A DNA stretch of 64,000 nt from Acidovorax soli. Lineage in GTDB: Bacteria > Pseudomonadota > Gammaproteobacteria > Burkholderiales > Burkholderiaceae_C. The notes under the pieces are model-generated. The model was given only the letters and a program-made list of their open reading frames with translations, was not told the DNA's origin and did no database searches. The DNA lies in NCBI RefSeq assembly GCF_900107605.1, contig NZ_FNQJ01000002.1, forward strand, positions 248,001 to 312,000. Reading direction: 5' to 3'. This document shows positions 10,087 through 19,241 of the stretch, piece after piece. The position numbers were made by a program, and so were the translations under genes. How positions within the stretch are numbered: the stretch's first letter is position 1; every line of letters begins with the position of its first letter.

Positions 10087-11901
10087 ATGCCCACCTCCCG
10101 CACCCGCTCCACGCAGGCCCCCGTTCATTACCGCGTGGAAGCCACCGACCTGCATGCCCGCCTGTTCACCGTCACGCTCACCGTGGCGCATCCGCAGGCG
10201 CAGCAGGAGCTGTCGCTCCCCGTGTGGATACCGGGCAGCTACCTGGTGCGCGAATTCTCCAAGAATCTCCAGCGCCTCGATGCGCAACAGGGCCGGCGCG
10301 CCGTGCCCCTGGCCCAGCTCGACAAACACCGCTGGCAAGCCACCTGCCGCACCGACCGCCCCCTCGTCGTGACCTACGAGGTATGCGCCTACGACGCCTC
10401 GGTGCGCACGGCGTGGCTGGATGCCGCGCGCGGCTTCTTCAACGGCACCAGCCTGTGCCTGCGCGTGCACGGCCAGGAAGATGCGCTCCATGCGCTCGAT
10501 ATCGCCAGCAATGCGGCCACCGCCCACTGGTCCGTGGCCACGGGCCTCGCCCCGCAGGCTGTCGACAGGAAGGGCTTTGGCGTTTACGTGGCCAGCGGCT
10601 ACGACGAGCTGGTGGACTGCCCGGTCGAAATGGGAACTTTCTGGAGCGGACGCTTCACCGCCGGTGGTGTGCCCCACCGCTTCGTGGTGGCCGGTGCCGC
10701 ACCATCGTTCGACGGAAAACGCCTGCTGGCCGACACCCGGAAGATCTGCGAGACCGCCATCCGCTTCTGGCACGGCAAGGGCAAGCCGCCCATGAAGAGC
10801 TACCTGTTCATGCTCAACGCCGTGCAGGACGGCTACGGCGGTCTGGAACACCGCAACTCCACGGCCCTGATCTGCGGCCGGCGCGACCTGCCCCGCACGG
10901 GCGAGGCCCGTGCCAGCGAGGGCTACACCACCCTGCTCGGGCTCATCAGCCACGAATATTTCCACACCTGGAACGTCAAACGCCTGCGCCCGGCAGAGTT
11001 TGCGCGCTACGACTACAGCCAGGAGAACTACACCCAGCTGCTGTGGTTCTTCGAGGGTTTCACCAGCTATTACGACGACATGCTGCTGCGCCGGGCGGGC
11101 CTGATCGACGATGCCACCTACCTCAAGCTGCTGGCCAAGGCCACCAACCAGGTCCTGCAGACGCCCGGCCGCAGCGTGCAGACGGTGGCGCAGGCCAGCT
11201 TCGATGCCTGGGTCAAGTACTACCGCCAGGACGAAAACACCCCCAACGCCACCGTGAGCTACTACACCAAGGGCTCGCTGGTCGCCCTGTGCCTGGACCT
11301 CACGCTGCGCCGCGAAGGCAAGGCCACGCTGGACGATGTGATGCGCGCCCTGTGGCAGCGCTGCGCCGGCGGCCCCATGACCGAGGCCGACCTGCGCACC
11401 GAGCTGGCCACGCTGGCTGGGCGGTCTTTGGACCAGGAACTCGACCAGTGGGTGCACGGCACGGCCGAACTGCCGCTCGCCGACCTGCTGGCTGTCCACG
11501 GCGTGGCGCTGAAGCCCGAACAGCCCCAGCTGGCGCAACGCCTGGGCCTGCGCGTCACGGAAAACCACAGCGTGCAGGTCAAGACGGTGCTGCGTGGCGG
11601 GCCGGCCGAAAAGGCAGGGCTGGCTGCGGGCGACGAATGGCTGGGCCTGGAGGTGCAGGGCCAGGGCTGGCGCATCGCCCGGCTGGAGGATGTGGCGTTC
11701 TATGCCGGTGCGGCGACACAGGTCACCGCCGTGGTGGCGCGCGATGGCCGCCTGCTGCAACTGCCATTGGCACTGCCGACCCCTGCCTCTGCCAAGGCTG
11801 GTCCAGCCGGCCTGCGTGGCAGAAAAGCACTTGCCACAACGCCAGACACGATCAGCCTCACCGCAACCGACAACGCCGCACTGGGACGCTGGCTGGGCTG
11901 A
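10087..11901 (+). CDS. M61 family peptidase with PDZ domain
   Basis: A 604-residue zinc peptidase of the glycyl-aminopeptidase family. The catalytic motif is HEYFH (residues 289-293) followed by TWNVKRLRP, strongly typical of M61. The N-terminal ~180 residues form the beta-rich domain, and a PDZ domain sits near residues 490-570 ([19 protein letters not shown]). I see no signal peptide, so it may be cytoplasmic. The ATG at 10087 (MPTSRTRS) was chosen over an upstream in-frame ATG at 10039 that adds low-complexity residues. It is on the same strand as dsbC, 99 bp downstream. Confidence 0.88.
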   Translation: MPTSRTRSTQAPVHYRVEATDLHARLFTVTLTVAHPQAQQELSLPVWIPGSYLVREFSKNLQRLDAQQGRRAVPLAQLDKHRWQATCRTDRPLVVTYEVCAYDASVRTAWLDAARGFFNGTSLCLRVHGQEDALHALDIASNAATAHWSVATGLAPQAVDRKGFGVYVASGYDELVDCPVEMGTFWSGRFTAGGVPHRFVVAGAAPSFDGKRLLADTRKICETAIRFWHGKGKPPMKSYLFMLNAVQDGYGGLEHRNSTALICGRRDLPRTGEARASEGYTTLLGLISHEYFHTWNVKRLRPAEFARYDYSQENYTQLLWFFEGFTSYYDDMLLRRAGLIDDATYLKLLAKATNQVLQTPGRSVQTVAQASFDAWVKYYRQDENTPNATVSYYTKGSLVALCLDLTLRREGKATLDDVMRALWQRCAGGPMTEADLRTELATLAGRSLDQELDQWVHGTAELPLADLLAVHGVALKPEQPQLAQRLGLRVTENHSVQVKTVLRGGPAEKAGLAAGDEWLGLEVQGQGWRIARLEDVAFYAGAATQVTAVVARDGRLLQLPLALPTPASAKAGPAGLRGRKALATTPDTISLTATDNAALGRWLG

Positions 11902-12010
11902 GGCTGGCGGAGGTCCAGGGCAACGCCTTTGCCGAGTACCTGTTGACGGTTTCGTGCTTCGGTATAGTCCTCCAGAATTGCCCGAACAACCCATCAACTC
12001 AGGAGATTTC

Positions 12011-12790
12011 ATGGCCTACGAAACCATTGAAGTTCGCACCGAAGCGGACAAAGTCGGCGTCATCACGCTCAACCGCCCCAAGCAGCTCAATGCCCTGAAC
12101 GACCAGCTCATGAACGAGCTGGGCGCAGCGCTCAAGGCCTTTGATGCCGATGAAAAGATCGGCTGCACCATCCTCACGGGCAGTGAAAAGGCCTTTGCCG
12201 CCGGCGCCGACATTGGCGCCATGGCCAAATACAGCTTTGCCGACGCCTACAAGGGCGACTACATCACCCGCAACTGGGAAGAAATCCGCGCCATCCGCAA
12301 ACCCGTGATTGCAGCGGTGAGCGGCTTTGCCCTGGGCGGCGGCTGCGAGCTGGCCATGATGTGCGACTTCATCATCGCCGCCGACAACGCCAGGTTTGGC
12401 CAGCCCGAAATCAAGCTGGGCGTCATTCCCGGCGCGGGCGGCACGCAGCGCCTGCCACGCGCGGTGGGCAAGTCCAAAGCCATGGACATGGCCCTCACCG
12501 GGCGCATGATGGACGCCGTGGAGGCAGAACGCGCCGGCCTCGTGAGCCGCGTGGTGGCCCTGGACAAGCTGATGGAAGAAGCCCTGGGCGCGGCCCTGGT
12601 CATTGCCAACTTCTCGCAGATTGCGGTGATGGCCGCCAAGGAGTCGGTGAACCGGGCCTTCGAAGGCTCGCTGTCGGACGGCGTGATGTTCGAGCGCCGC
12701 CTGTTCCATGCCTTGTTTGCCACCCAGGACCAGAAGGAAGGCATGGATGCGTTCGTGAACAAACGCACGGCAAACTTCACCCACCAGTAA
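12011..12790 (+). CDS. Enoyl-CoA hydratase
   Basis: A crotonase-fold enzyme, 259 residues, hydrating trans-2-enoyl-CoA in beta-oxidation. The oxyanion-hole segments [11 protein letters not shown] and [15 protein letters not shown] are intact, and both catalytic glutamates appear in place (GGCELA and [20 protein letters not shown]). The C-terminal helices ([22 protein letters not shown]) match short-chain hydratases of the FadB/PaaF type. A Shine-Dalgarno AGGAG sits seven bases before the ATG. The end of the gene overlaps the -35 region of the tRNA gene. Confidence 0.93.
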   Translation: MAYETIEVRTEADKVGVITLNRPKQLNALNDQLMNELGAALKAFDADEKIGCTILTGSEKAFAAGADIGAMAKYSFADAYKGDYITRNWEEIRAIRKPVIAAVSGFALGGGCELAMMCDFIIAADNARFGQPEIKLGVIPGAGGTQRLPRAVGKSKAMDMALTGRMMDAVEAERAGLVSRVVALDKLMEEALGAALVIANFSQIAVMAAKESVNRAFEGSLSDGVMFERRLFHALFATQDQKEGMDAFVNKRTANFTHQ

Positions 12791-12804
12791 ATTTGTTCTA
12801 TAAT
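12776..12804 (+). promoter_or_regulatory. tRNA gene promoter
   Basis: A perfect -10 hexamer TATAAT at 12799-12804 lies 10 bases before the tRNA. A weak -35 (TTCACC, 12776-12781) sits 17 bases upstream, inside the last codons of the hydratase gene. Confidence 0.6.
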
Positions 12805-12814
12805 ATTGCTCTTC

Positions 12815-12891
12815 GGTGATATAGCTCAGTTGGTTAGAGCGCAGCATTCATAATGCTGATGTCGGTGGTTCAAATCCACCTATCACCACCA
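12815..12891 (+). tRNA. tRNA-Met (CAT)
   Basis: A complete 77-nt cloverleaf: acceptor GGTGATA/TATCACC, D-arm GCTC...GAGC, anticodon stem CAGCA/TGCTG with loop TTCATAA (anticodon CAT), T-arm GGTGG-TTCAAAT-CCACC and encoded CCA. A paired G1:C72 excludes initiator tRNA, which has an unpaired 1:72. CAT could also mark the lysidine-modified tRNA-Ile; I favour elongator Met but cannot prove it. Confidence 0.93.
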
Positions 12892-12898
12892 ATTCAAA

Positions 12899-12931
12899 AG
12901 CCCGCAAACAGTCACCTGTTGCGGGCTTTTT
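12899..12931 (+). terminator. Rho-independent terminator after tRNA-Met
   Basis: A nine-base stem AGCCCGCAA / TTGCGGGCT with an 11-base loop is followed by TTTT. It begins eight bases after the tRNA. Confidence 0.8.
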
Positions 12932-13000
12932 CCATGGCGTGCGGTCTTTGCGGCCGCCTAGAATCAGCTCCTTCTTCCATTCAGCCTCTGGATACACACC

Positions 13001-13441
13001 ATGAACCGCTGCCGCTTCGATCCGCCGTCCACCTCAGTCAGATCACCCCGCAATGGCCGCGCCCTCGCGGGTGCCCTGGGCACTGCGTTGCTGCTGGCCA
13101 TGGCCCCTGCCACGGCCCAGGTGCCTGCGGGCGTGGGCATGGTGCGCAACTTTCCTGAAGCTGCGCTGCGCGGCCATCTCACGATCAATGGAACATCCGA
13201 CGCCACCCTGAACGGGCGCGCCATCCGCATGGCGCCGGGCATGCGGCTGCTGAGCCCCCAGAACACGCTGGTCATGGCCCACACGGTGGTGGGGCAGAGC
13301 TTCCAGGTGAATTACACCATCGAGCCCAGCACGGGCATGCTGCTTTCCGCCTGGATCCTCACCAAGGCGGAGGCCAGCCAGCCACGCAAGGGCAGCGACA
13401 CCGTCGAACGCAACTTCCGCGCCGATTCGGACCCGAAATAG
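13001..13441 (+). CDS. Secreted hypothetical protein
   Basis: A 146-residue protein I do not recognise. A positively charged N-terminus and a hydrophobic stretch (ALAGALGTALLLAMAPATAQ) predict export, with cleavage near ATAQ-VP. The mature part is small, beta-rich in character (GHLTINGTSDATLNGRAIRM, VVGQSFQVNYTIEPSTGM) and ends with a charged tail. There are no cysteines after the signal and no enzyme motif. TAGAAT at 12959-12964 could be its -10 element. It lies between tRNA-Met and miaB; no functional link is implied. Confidence 0.75.
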   Translation: MNRCRFDPPSTSVRSPRNGRALAGALGTALLLAMAPATAQVPAGVGMVRNFPEAALRGHLTINGTSDATLNGRAIRMAPGMRLLSPQNTLVMAHTVVGQSFQVNYTIEPSTGMLLSAWILTKAEASQPRKGSDTVERNFRADSDPK

Positions 13442-13531
13442 CCACCGTGCCCACCGGCCGCCCGGTGGTGCGCAGTCCACGCCCTGGCGCCCCTGCGTGC
13501 CGTGGCGTGCATTCCCTTTTGTGAAATTGCC

Positions 13532-14866
13532 ATGTCCAAAAAAGTCTTTATCAAAACCTTCGGCTGCCAGATGAACGAGTACGACTCGGACAAGATGGCC
13601 GACGTGCTGGGCGCCGCCCAGGGCTACGAGCCTACCCAGAACGTGGACGAGGCCGACCTGATCCTGTTCAACACCTGCTCGGTGCGCGAAAAGGCGCAGG
13701 AAAAGGTGTTCAGCGACCTGGGGCGCATCAAGCACCTCAAGGAGAAAGGCGTGCTCATCGGCGTGGGCGGCTGCGTGGCCAGCCAGGAAGGCGCCGAAAT
13801 CATCAAGCGCGCCCCCTATGTGGACGTGGTGTTCGGCCCGCAGACCCTGCACCGCCTGCCCGACATGCTGAACCAGCGCGAGCGCCTGAACCGGCCCCAG
13901 GTGGACATCAGCTTTCCCGAAATCGAGAAGTTCGACCACCTGCCGCCCGCGCGCGTCGAGGGCGCCAGCGCCTTTGTGTCGATCATGGAAGGCTGCAGCA
14001 AATACTGCAGCTACTGCGTGGTGCCCTACACCCGGGGCGAGGAAGTCAGCCGCCCGTTGGACGATGTGCTGGTGGAAGTGGCGGGCCTGGCCGACCAGGG
14101 CGTGAAAGAGATCACCCTGCTGGGCCAGAACGTCAACGCTTACCTGGGCAAGATGGGTGATACGGCAGAGATTGCCGACTTTGCCCTGCTGCTCGAATAC
14201 GTAGCCGACATTCCGGGCATCGAACGCATCCGCTACACCACCAGCCACCCCAACGAGTTCACGCCCCGGCTGATCGAGGCCTACGCCAAGCTGCCCAAGC
14301 TGGCCAGCCACCTGCACCTGCCCGTGCAGCACGGCAGCGACCGCATCCTGATGGCCATGAAGCGCGGCTACACGGCCATGGAATACAAGAGCACCGTGCG
14401 CAAGCTGCGCGCCATCCGCCCCGACCTGGCCATGAGCAGCGACTTCATCGTGGGCTTCCCCGGCGAGACGGAAGACGACTTCGCCAAGATGATGAAGCTG
14501 ATCGACGACATCCACTTCGACAACAGCTTCAGCTTCATCTTCAGCCCGCGTCCCGGCACACCCGCCGCCGGCCTGCACGACGACACGCCGCACGACGTGA
14601 AGCTGCGCCGCCTGCAGCACCTGCAGGGCGTCATCAACGCCAACATCAAGTCCATCAGCGAAAGCCGCGTGGGCACGGTGCAGCGCATCCTGGTGGAAGG
14701 GGCCTCCAAGCGCGACGCCACCGAGCTGATGGGCCGCACCGAGTGCAACCGTGTGGTCAACTTCGTGGGCCAACCCCGCCTGGTGGGCCAGATGGTGGAT
14801 GTGACCATCACCGAGGCCAAGGCCTACACGCTGCGTGGCGATGTGCTGACGCACGAGACTGCTTAA
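13532..14866 (+). CDS. miaB: tRNA 2-methylthio-N6-isopentenyladenosine synthase MiaB
   Basis: Radical-SAM methylthiotransferase that adds a methylthio group to i6A37 of tRNAs reading UNN codons; 444 residues. The N-terminal UPF0004 domain carries three cluster cysteines ([29 protein letters not shown]). The radical-SAM cluster is CSKYCSYC (C155, C159, C162), and a C-terminal TRAM domain begins around residue 375. The start at 13532 ([13 protein letters not shown]) is conserved; an upstream in-frame ATG at 13502 is not. It is followed by a terminator shared with the convergent ffh. Confidence 0.97.
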   Translation: MSKKVFIKTFGCQMNEYDSDKMADVLGAAQGYEPTQNVDEADLILFNTCSVREKAQEKVFSDLGRIKHLKEKGVLIGVGGCVASQEGAEIIKRAPYVDVVFGPQTLHRLPDMLNQRERLNRPQVDISFPEIEKFDHLPPARVEGASAFVSIMEGCSKYCSYCVVPYTRGEEVSRPLDDVLVEVAGLADQGVKEITLLGQNVNAYLGKMGDTAEIADFALLLEYVADIPGIERIRYTTSHPNEFTPRLIEAYAKLPKLASHLHLPVQHGSDRILMAMKRGYTAMEYKSTVRKLRAIRPDLAMSSDFIVGFPGETEDDFAKMMKLIDDIHFDNSFSFIFSPRPGTPAAGLHDDTPHDVKLRRLQHLQGVINANIKSISESRVGTVQRILVEGASKRDATELMGRTECNRVVNFVGQPRLVGQMVDVTITEAKAYTLRGDVLTHETA

Positions 14867-14934
14867 AAAGCGAACACCTTGCGATCGTTCATCAGCTCTT
14901 GATATGAGAGAGCATGAACCCTGCGTACAGGCAC

Positions 14935-14961
14935 AAAAAAACCGGCGCCGCGCCGGTTTTT
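14935..14961. terminator. Bidirectional terminator between miaB and ffh
   Basis: A seven-base stem ACCGGCG / CGCCGGT with a three-base loop is flanked by a run of A on the left and T on the right, so it can work for both convergent genes. Confidence 0.75.
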
Positions 14962-14970
14962 GATTTTTTT

Positions 14971-15008
14971 GATAGCTGCAAGCGCTTATTGCACAAGCGC
15001 CAGAGGCC
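14971..15008. repeat. Palindromic intergenic repeat, AGCGCTT family (copy 2)
   Basis: GATAGCTGCAAGCGCTTATT then GCACAAGCGCCAGAGGCC. The half-sites GCGCTT (14982) and AAGCGC (14995) are 13 bases apart, as in the other copies. It sits just beyond the ffh stop codon. Confidence 0.6.
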
Positions 15009-15023
15009 AAAAATATCCGAACC

Positions 15024-16397
15024 TCAGAATGGCATCTTGGGCATGCCGCCCATGCCCTTCATGCCGCCCATCTTCTTCATCATCTTCATCAGGCCGCCGC
15101 CCTTCATCTTCTTCATCATGTCCTGCATCTGCTCGAACTCCTTGAGCAGGCGGTTGACCTCTTGCACCTGCACGCCGGCGCCGTTGGCAATGCGTTTCTT
15201 GCGCGTGGCCTTGATGAGCTCGGGCTTGCGGCGCTCCAGCGGGGTCATGCTCTGGATGATGCCTTCCTTGCGCTTGATGTCTTTTTCGGCCTTGTCCATG
15301 TCCACCGCGCCGGCCTTGGCCGTGAGTTGCGACGGCAGCTTGTCCATCAGGCTGGAGAGGCCGCCCATCTGCTTCATCTGCTGGATCTGCGAGAGAAAGT
15401 CGTTCAGGTCGAACCCGTCGCCACTCTTGACCTTGGCGGCCAGCTTTTGCGCCGCTTCGATGTCCACGCCCGCAGTGACCTGCTCGACCAGCGCCACGAT
15501 GTCGCCCATGCCCAGGATGCGGCCGGCATGGCGCTCGGCGTCAAACACTTCCAGTCCGTCGATTTTTTCGCTGACCCCGGCAAACTTGATCGGCGCGCCC
15601 GTGATCTGGCGCACCGACAGGGCGGCGCCGCCGCGGGAATCGCCGTCGAGCTTGGTCAGGACGATGCCAGTGAGCGGCAGCGCCTCCTTGAAGGCCTTTG
15701 CCGTATTGATGGCATCCTGGCCCTGCATGGCATCGACCACGAACAGGGTCTCGACCGGATTCAGGGTGGCATGCAGGTCCTTGATTTCCTGCATCAGGGC
15801 CTCGTCGATGGCCAGGCGGCCGGCCGTATCGACCAGCAGCACATCGAAGTAGTGCTTCTTCGCGTAGTCCAGCGCGGCCACGGCGATGTCGTGGGGCTTC
15901 TGCTCGGGCGTGCTGGGGAACCACTCGGCACCGGCCTGCTTGGTCACGGTCTTGAGCTGCTCGATGGCGGCCGGGCGGTACACGTCGCCCGACACGGTCA
16001 GCACCTTTTTCTTGCGCTTTTCAATGAGGTGCTTGGCCAGCTTGGCCGTGGTGGTGGTCTTGCCCGCGCCCTGCAGACCTGCCATCAGGATCACGGCCGG
16101 CGGCTGGGCCGCCAGGTTGATGTCGGCCACGCCCTCGCCCATGGTGGCGGCCAGCTCGCGGTTGACGATGCTGACCAGCGTCTGCCCCGGCTTGAGCGAG
16201 CCCAGCACCTCCTGGCCCAGGGCCTTTTCCTTGACGCGGGCGATGAAATCGCGCACCACGGGCAGGGCCACGTCGGCCTCCAGCAAGGCCATGCGCACTT
16301 CACGCAGCATGTCCGTGACGTTGGATTCGGTGATGCGGGCCTGGCCGCGCATCTCCTTGACGAGGCGCGTGAGTTTGTCGGTAAGGGCGGAGGCCAT
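15024..16397 (-). CDS. ffh: Signal recognition particle protein Ffh
   Basis: SRP54 GTPase that, with 4.5S RNA, targets nascent membrane proteins to FtsY; 457 residues. The order is N domain (ALTDKLTRLVKEMRG), G domain with G1 GLQGAGKTTTTAKLAKHL, DTAGRLAIDE and TKLDGDSRGG, and a C-terminal Met-rich M domain ending in the Lys/Met/Gly-rich tail (MKKMKGGGLMKMMKKMGG). It is divergent from the cytochrome-assembly gene (99-bp gap). Confidence 0.97.
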   Translation of the reverse strand: MASALTDKLTRLVKEMRGQARITESNVTDMLREVRMALLEADVALPVVRDFIARVKEKALGQEVLGSLKPGQTLVSIVNRELAATMGEGVADINLAAQPPAVILMAGLQGAGKTTTTAKLAKHLIEKRKKKVLTVSGDVYRPAAIEQLKTVTKQAGAEWFPSTPEQKPHDIAVAALDYAKKHYFDVLLVDTAGRLAIDEALMQEIKDLHATLNPVETLFVVDAMQGQDAINTAKAFKEALPLTGIVLTKLDGDSRGGAALSVRQITGAPIKFAGVSEKIDGLEVFDAERHAGRILGMGDIVALVEQVTAGVDIEAAQKLAAKVKSGDGFDLNDFLSQIQQMKQMGGLSSLMDKLPSQLTAKAGAVDMDKAEKDIKRKEGIIQSMTPLERRKPELIKATRKKRIANGAGVQVQEVNRLLKEFEQMQDMMKKMKGGGLMKMMKKMGGMKGMGGMPKMPF

Positions 16398-16484
16398 AGG
16401 AGAAGTTCCGGTGTTGCCCGCGCGCCAGCCTGGCTGTCGTTGTGTATGCGGGCCCGCCAGGGCGCTGGCGGTGGGGCGAAAGGC

Positions 16485-16490
16485 TAAACT
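16485..16490 (+). promoter_or_regulatory. Candidate -10 element (leaderless start)
   Basis: TAAACT ends six bases before the ATG at 16497, with no Shine-Dalgarno between. The -35 region is poor. The spacing is the same as before the UbiH-type gene at 8078. Confidence 0.25.
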
Positions 16491-16496
16491 GTGCCC

Positions 16497-17294
16497 ATGA
16501 TTTTACCCAGTGCTTCCCCTGTCAGCTGGCTATTGGCCTTGGCGGCCGCTGCCGCGTATGCCGTACCGGCGGCTGCGTCCTCGCGCCTGAGCGCCACCGC
16601 CGCGCGCAATGCGCTGCTGCTGGCGTGGGTACTGCACGCCGCCGTGCTGGTGTGGGGCCTGTGGGGCGATGCCCCCCGCTTCGGCTTTGCGCCCGCGCTG
16701 TCGATGACCGCCTGGCTGGTGCTCACCGTGTATGCCGTCGAACGCCAGCTTTTTCCGCAATTGCGGACGCGCTGGATGCTGGCGGTGCTGGGCGCGGTGG
16801 CAGTCCTGCTGACCCTGCTGTTTCCTGGCCAGCCTCTGCATGTGACCGCTTCCGCCTGGCTGCCGCTGCACCTCGCACTGGGCATTGCCTGCTATGGGCT
16901 TTTTGCCGCAGCGGTAGTGCACGCCTGGCTGATGACGCGTGCCGAACGCCAGATTCGCCAGGCCGAAGACCCGCAGAACGGCATCCCGCTGCTCACGCTG
17001 GAGCGGCTGACCTTCCGCTTCGTGACTGCCGGATTTGTCCTCTTGTCGGCCACCCTGCTGGCCGGCTGGCTGTTTGGGGAAATGCTTTACGGGCATGCCG
17101 GGCGTTGGGACCACAAGACGGTCTTCTCGCTCCTGTCCTGGATCACCTTTGCCGCCCTGCTGCTGGGCCGCTCGCGCTTTGGCTGGCGTGGACGCAATGC
17201 CGTGCGCATGCTTTATGCGGGTGCCGGGCTGTTGCTGCTGGCGTATGTGGGTTCGCGCTTCGTGATGGAGGTGGTATTGGGTCGAAGCACATGA
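16497..17294 (+). CDS. Cytochrome c assembly (CcsA/YpjD-like) membrane protein
   Basis: A 265-residue integral membrane protein with about eight hydrophobic segments. The central HLALGIACYGLFAAAVVHAWL and the C-terminal HAGRWDHKTVFSLLSWITFAALLLGR resemble the CcmC/CcsA family, but it lacks a full WWD tryptophan-rich motif, as in the YpjD branch next to ffh in many proteobacteria. It may take part in haem handling; the function is inferred only from family. The last bases overlap the start of the next gene (ATGA). Confidence 0.78.
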   Translation: MILPSASPVSWLLALAAAAAYAVPAAASSRLSATAARNALLLAWVLHAAVLVWGLWGDAPRFGFAPALSMTAWLVLTVYAVERQLFPQLRTRWMLAVLGAVAVLLTLLFPGQPLHVTASAWLPLHLALGIACYGLFAAAVVHAWLMTRAERQIRQAEDPQNGIPLLTLERLTFRFVTAGFVLLSATLLAGWLFGEMLYGHAGRWDHKTVFSLLSWITFAALLLGRSRFGWRGRNAVRMLYAGAGLLLLAYVGSRFVMEVVLGRST

Positions 17295-17518
17295 AATACC
17301 TCGTCTTGCTGATTGTTCTGGCGGTGGCCGTGGGCATCTGGCGCAGCCGCCGGCCCACCATCTCCGGCGCCGCCAGGGCAGCGCCCCGGGCTCCGCTTCT
17401 GCCGCAAGACATGGTGGCCTGCGAGCACTGCGGCGTGCATGTGCCACGCGCCGAGGCGCTGATGCTGGGCAATCACGCCTACTGCAGCGCCGAGCACAGG
17501 CGCCAGCACAGCGCCTGA
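17291..17518 (+). CDS. PP0621-type small zinc-ribbon membrane protein
   Basis: A 75-residue protein with an N-terminal membrane anchor (YLVLLIVLAVAVGIW) and a C-terminal treble-clef-like metal site: CEHCGVHVPRAEAL...YCSAEHRRQH, so C-x2-C then C-x3-H. Function unknown. The four-base overlap with the preceding assembly gene and the four-base gap to pilS suggest a three- or four-gene operon. Homologues recur next to pilS in Burkholderiales, hinting at a link with the sensor, but that is inference. Confidence 0.75.
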   Translation: MKYLVLLIVLAVAVGIWRSRRPTISGAARAAPRAPLLPQDMVACEHCGVHVPRAEALMLGNHAYCSAEHRRQHSA

Positions 17519-17522
17519 CACC

Positions 17523-19226
17523 ATGCCCCATCTCCTGCCAGGCCTTGCCCCTTCAGCGACTGATGCGCCTTTTGTGCGCCTGTGGCGTGGGTTCCTGACA
17601 GGCCGCGTGATGGTGGCGCTGGCACTGCTTTTTTTGCAGGGCCTGGGCCAGTTCATGAACCTGGCTGTGGAGCCGGCGGTGCTGACGGTGTGCCTGGCCT
17701 ACCTGGCCGCGACCCTGGCCGAGCGCACGCTGGCGGGCCACGCCCCACCACCGCCCACGGCGGGCGCCCGATGGCTCCCGTTCATCGGAGTGGACCTGGC
17801 GGCAGTGTGCGCCCTGCAGCTGCTGCAGGCCGGCACCATGAATTACACCCCCCTGTTCGGCCTGCCCATCCTGATGGCGGCGGTGCTGGGCACGCTGACC
17901 CTGGCCCTCGGCACGACGGCGGGCGTCACCTTGCTGCTGCTGGCCTGGGCCTGGTGGCAGGGCCTGCACAGCGGCGGGGATGACGCAGCCCGCTACCTCC
18001 AGAGCGCCCTCACAGGCACCGGCTTCTTCATCATCTCCTACCTGGTGCACCAGCTGTCCGTGCGACTGACGCGCGAACAGCAGCTGGCACTGCAAAGCCA
18101 GAGGGCAGCACAAGTGCAGTCGCAGGTGAACGCGCTGGTGATCGAGCACCTCACCGACGGGGTCCTGGTGCTGGACAACCAGGATATGGTGCGCATTGCC
18201 AACCCTGCTGCATTGCTGCTGCTGGGTGGCCCCGGTGCCCTGAAACCTCCTTTTGCCCTGAACAATAGCCCCGCCTGGGAGCCGCTGGTGTCGCTGGCGC
18301 AGCGCACATTCCGCCAGGGTCAGCCCGTCACGGCCGACGCGGACCTGCTGCACCCCGGGCAGAGCCCGACCGGACTGCATGTGCGCACCTGGCTCACCAC
18401 CTCGCGCGGTGAATCACTGCCAGAGCCCGAAGAGCGCCTGTGCGTGATGTTCCTGCACGATCTGCGCGAGCTGGAAGCGCGCTTGCGCACGGAAAAGCTG
18501 GCCGCCATGGGCCGCATGTCTGCCGCCGTGGCCCACGAAATACGCAACCCGCTGGCGGCCATCGTTCAGGCCAATGCCTTGCTGGAGGAGGACCTCAGCG
18601 ACGCGGGCCACCAGCGGCTGGCCCAGATGGTGCGGCAGAATGCAGAGCGCCTGGCGCGCATCGCCGAAGAGGTGCTGGACATCGCCCGCGTGCAGCACCA
18701 GATCAGCCATGCGCCCGCCTCCACACTGATGCTGGACGACGCCGTGGCCCAAATCTGTACCGACTGGCAACGCCAGGACCCGGCGCAGCGCAGCGCCACC
18801 ATTTCACTGAGGGCCCATGGGGCCCAGATCGAGTTTGATACGGAGCACCTGCGGCGTGTACTGTTCAACCTGCTGGACAATGCCCTGCGCTACAAGGGCC
18901 AGCACGACGATTCGCTGGTCGTCACCACGCGCGTCAGCCCCTCGGGGGCCGTCAGCCTTCAGGTATGGAGCGATGGTGCGCCCATGGACAAATCGGTGGA
19001 GCGCCACCTGTTCGAGCCCTTCTTTTCCTCTGAAAGCCGATCGAGCGGGCTGGGCCTGTATATCTGCCGGGAGCTGTGCCAGCGCCACAGCGCATCCATT
19101 CGCTACCAGCGCCTGGCGCGCACCACAAAGCGCGGCGAGACCGGTGGCAATGCCTTCACCGTGGGTTTCCGCCGCAACACGCGCCCTGCAGAGAATGCAA
19201 CCCTGTTTGACACCATCGTGGTCTGA
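17523..19226 (+). CDS. pilS: Sensor histidine kinase PilS
   Basis: Membrane sensor kinase of the type IV pilus two-component system, 567 residues. Six N-terminal hydrophobic segments (about 25-185) sense pilin in the membrane in other species. They are followed by a PAS-like segment (EHLTDGVLVLDNQDMVRIANPA), the dimerisation domain with H338 in AVAHEIRNPLAAI, and the ATPase domain with N-box LFNLLDNALRY and GLGLYICREL. The G1 box is unusual (SDGAPMD in place of DxGxG), so nucleotide binding may differ. It is followed 15 bp later by pilR. Confidence 0.92.
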   Translation: MPHLLPGLAPSATDAPFVRLWRGFLTGRVMVALALLFLQGLGQFMNLAVEPAVLTVCLAYLAATLAERTLAGHAPPPPTAGARWLPFIGVDLAAVCALQLLQAGTMNYTPLFGLPILMAAVLGTLTLALGTTAGVTLLLLAWAWWQGLHSGGDDAARYLQSALTGTGFFIISYLVHQLSVRLTREQQLALQSQRAAQVQSQVNALVIEHLTDGVLVLDNQDMVRIANPAALLLLGGPGALKPPFALNNSPAWEPLVSLAQRTFRQGQPVTADADLLHPGQSPTGLHVRTWLTTSRGESLPEPEERLCVMFLHDLRELEARLRTEKLAAMGRMSAAVAHEIRNPLAAIVQANALLEEDLSDAGHQRLAQMVRQNAERLARIAEEVLDIARVQHQISHAPASTLMLDDAVAQICTDWQRQDPAQRSATISLRAHGAQIEFDTEHLRRVLFNLLDNALRYKGQHDDSLVVTTRVSPSGAVSLQVWSDGAPMDKSVERHLFEPFFSSESRSSGLGLYICRELCQRHSASIRYQRLARTTKRGETGGNAFTVGFRRNTRPAENATLFDTIVV

Positions 19227-19241
19227 AACGCCCCTGAATCC

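Noticed and set aside
11943..11968. Promoter TTGACG...TATAGT before the enoyl-CoA hydratase gene
   Set aside because: The hexamers look good but the spacer is only 14 bases, too short for a normal sigma-70 promoter.
9469..12012. An 847-codon minus-strand frame opposite dsbC and the M61 peptidase
   Set aside because: It spans two well-supported plus-strand genes and an intergenic gap, and has no recognisable motif; a shadow of third-position G/C.
12815..12891. Initiator tRNA-fMet
   Set aside because: The acceptor stem has a paired G1:C72; initiator tRNA has a mismatch at 1:72.
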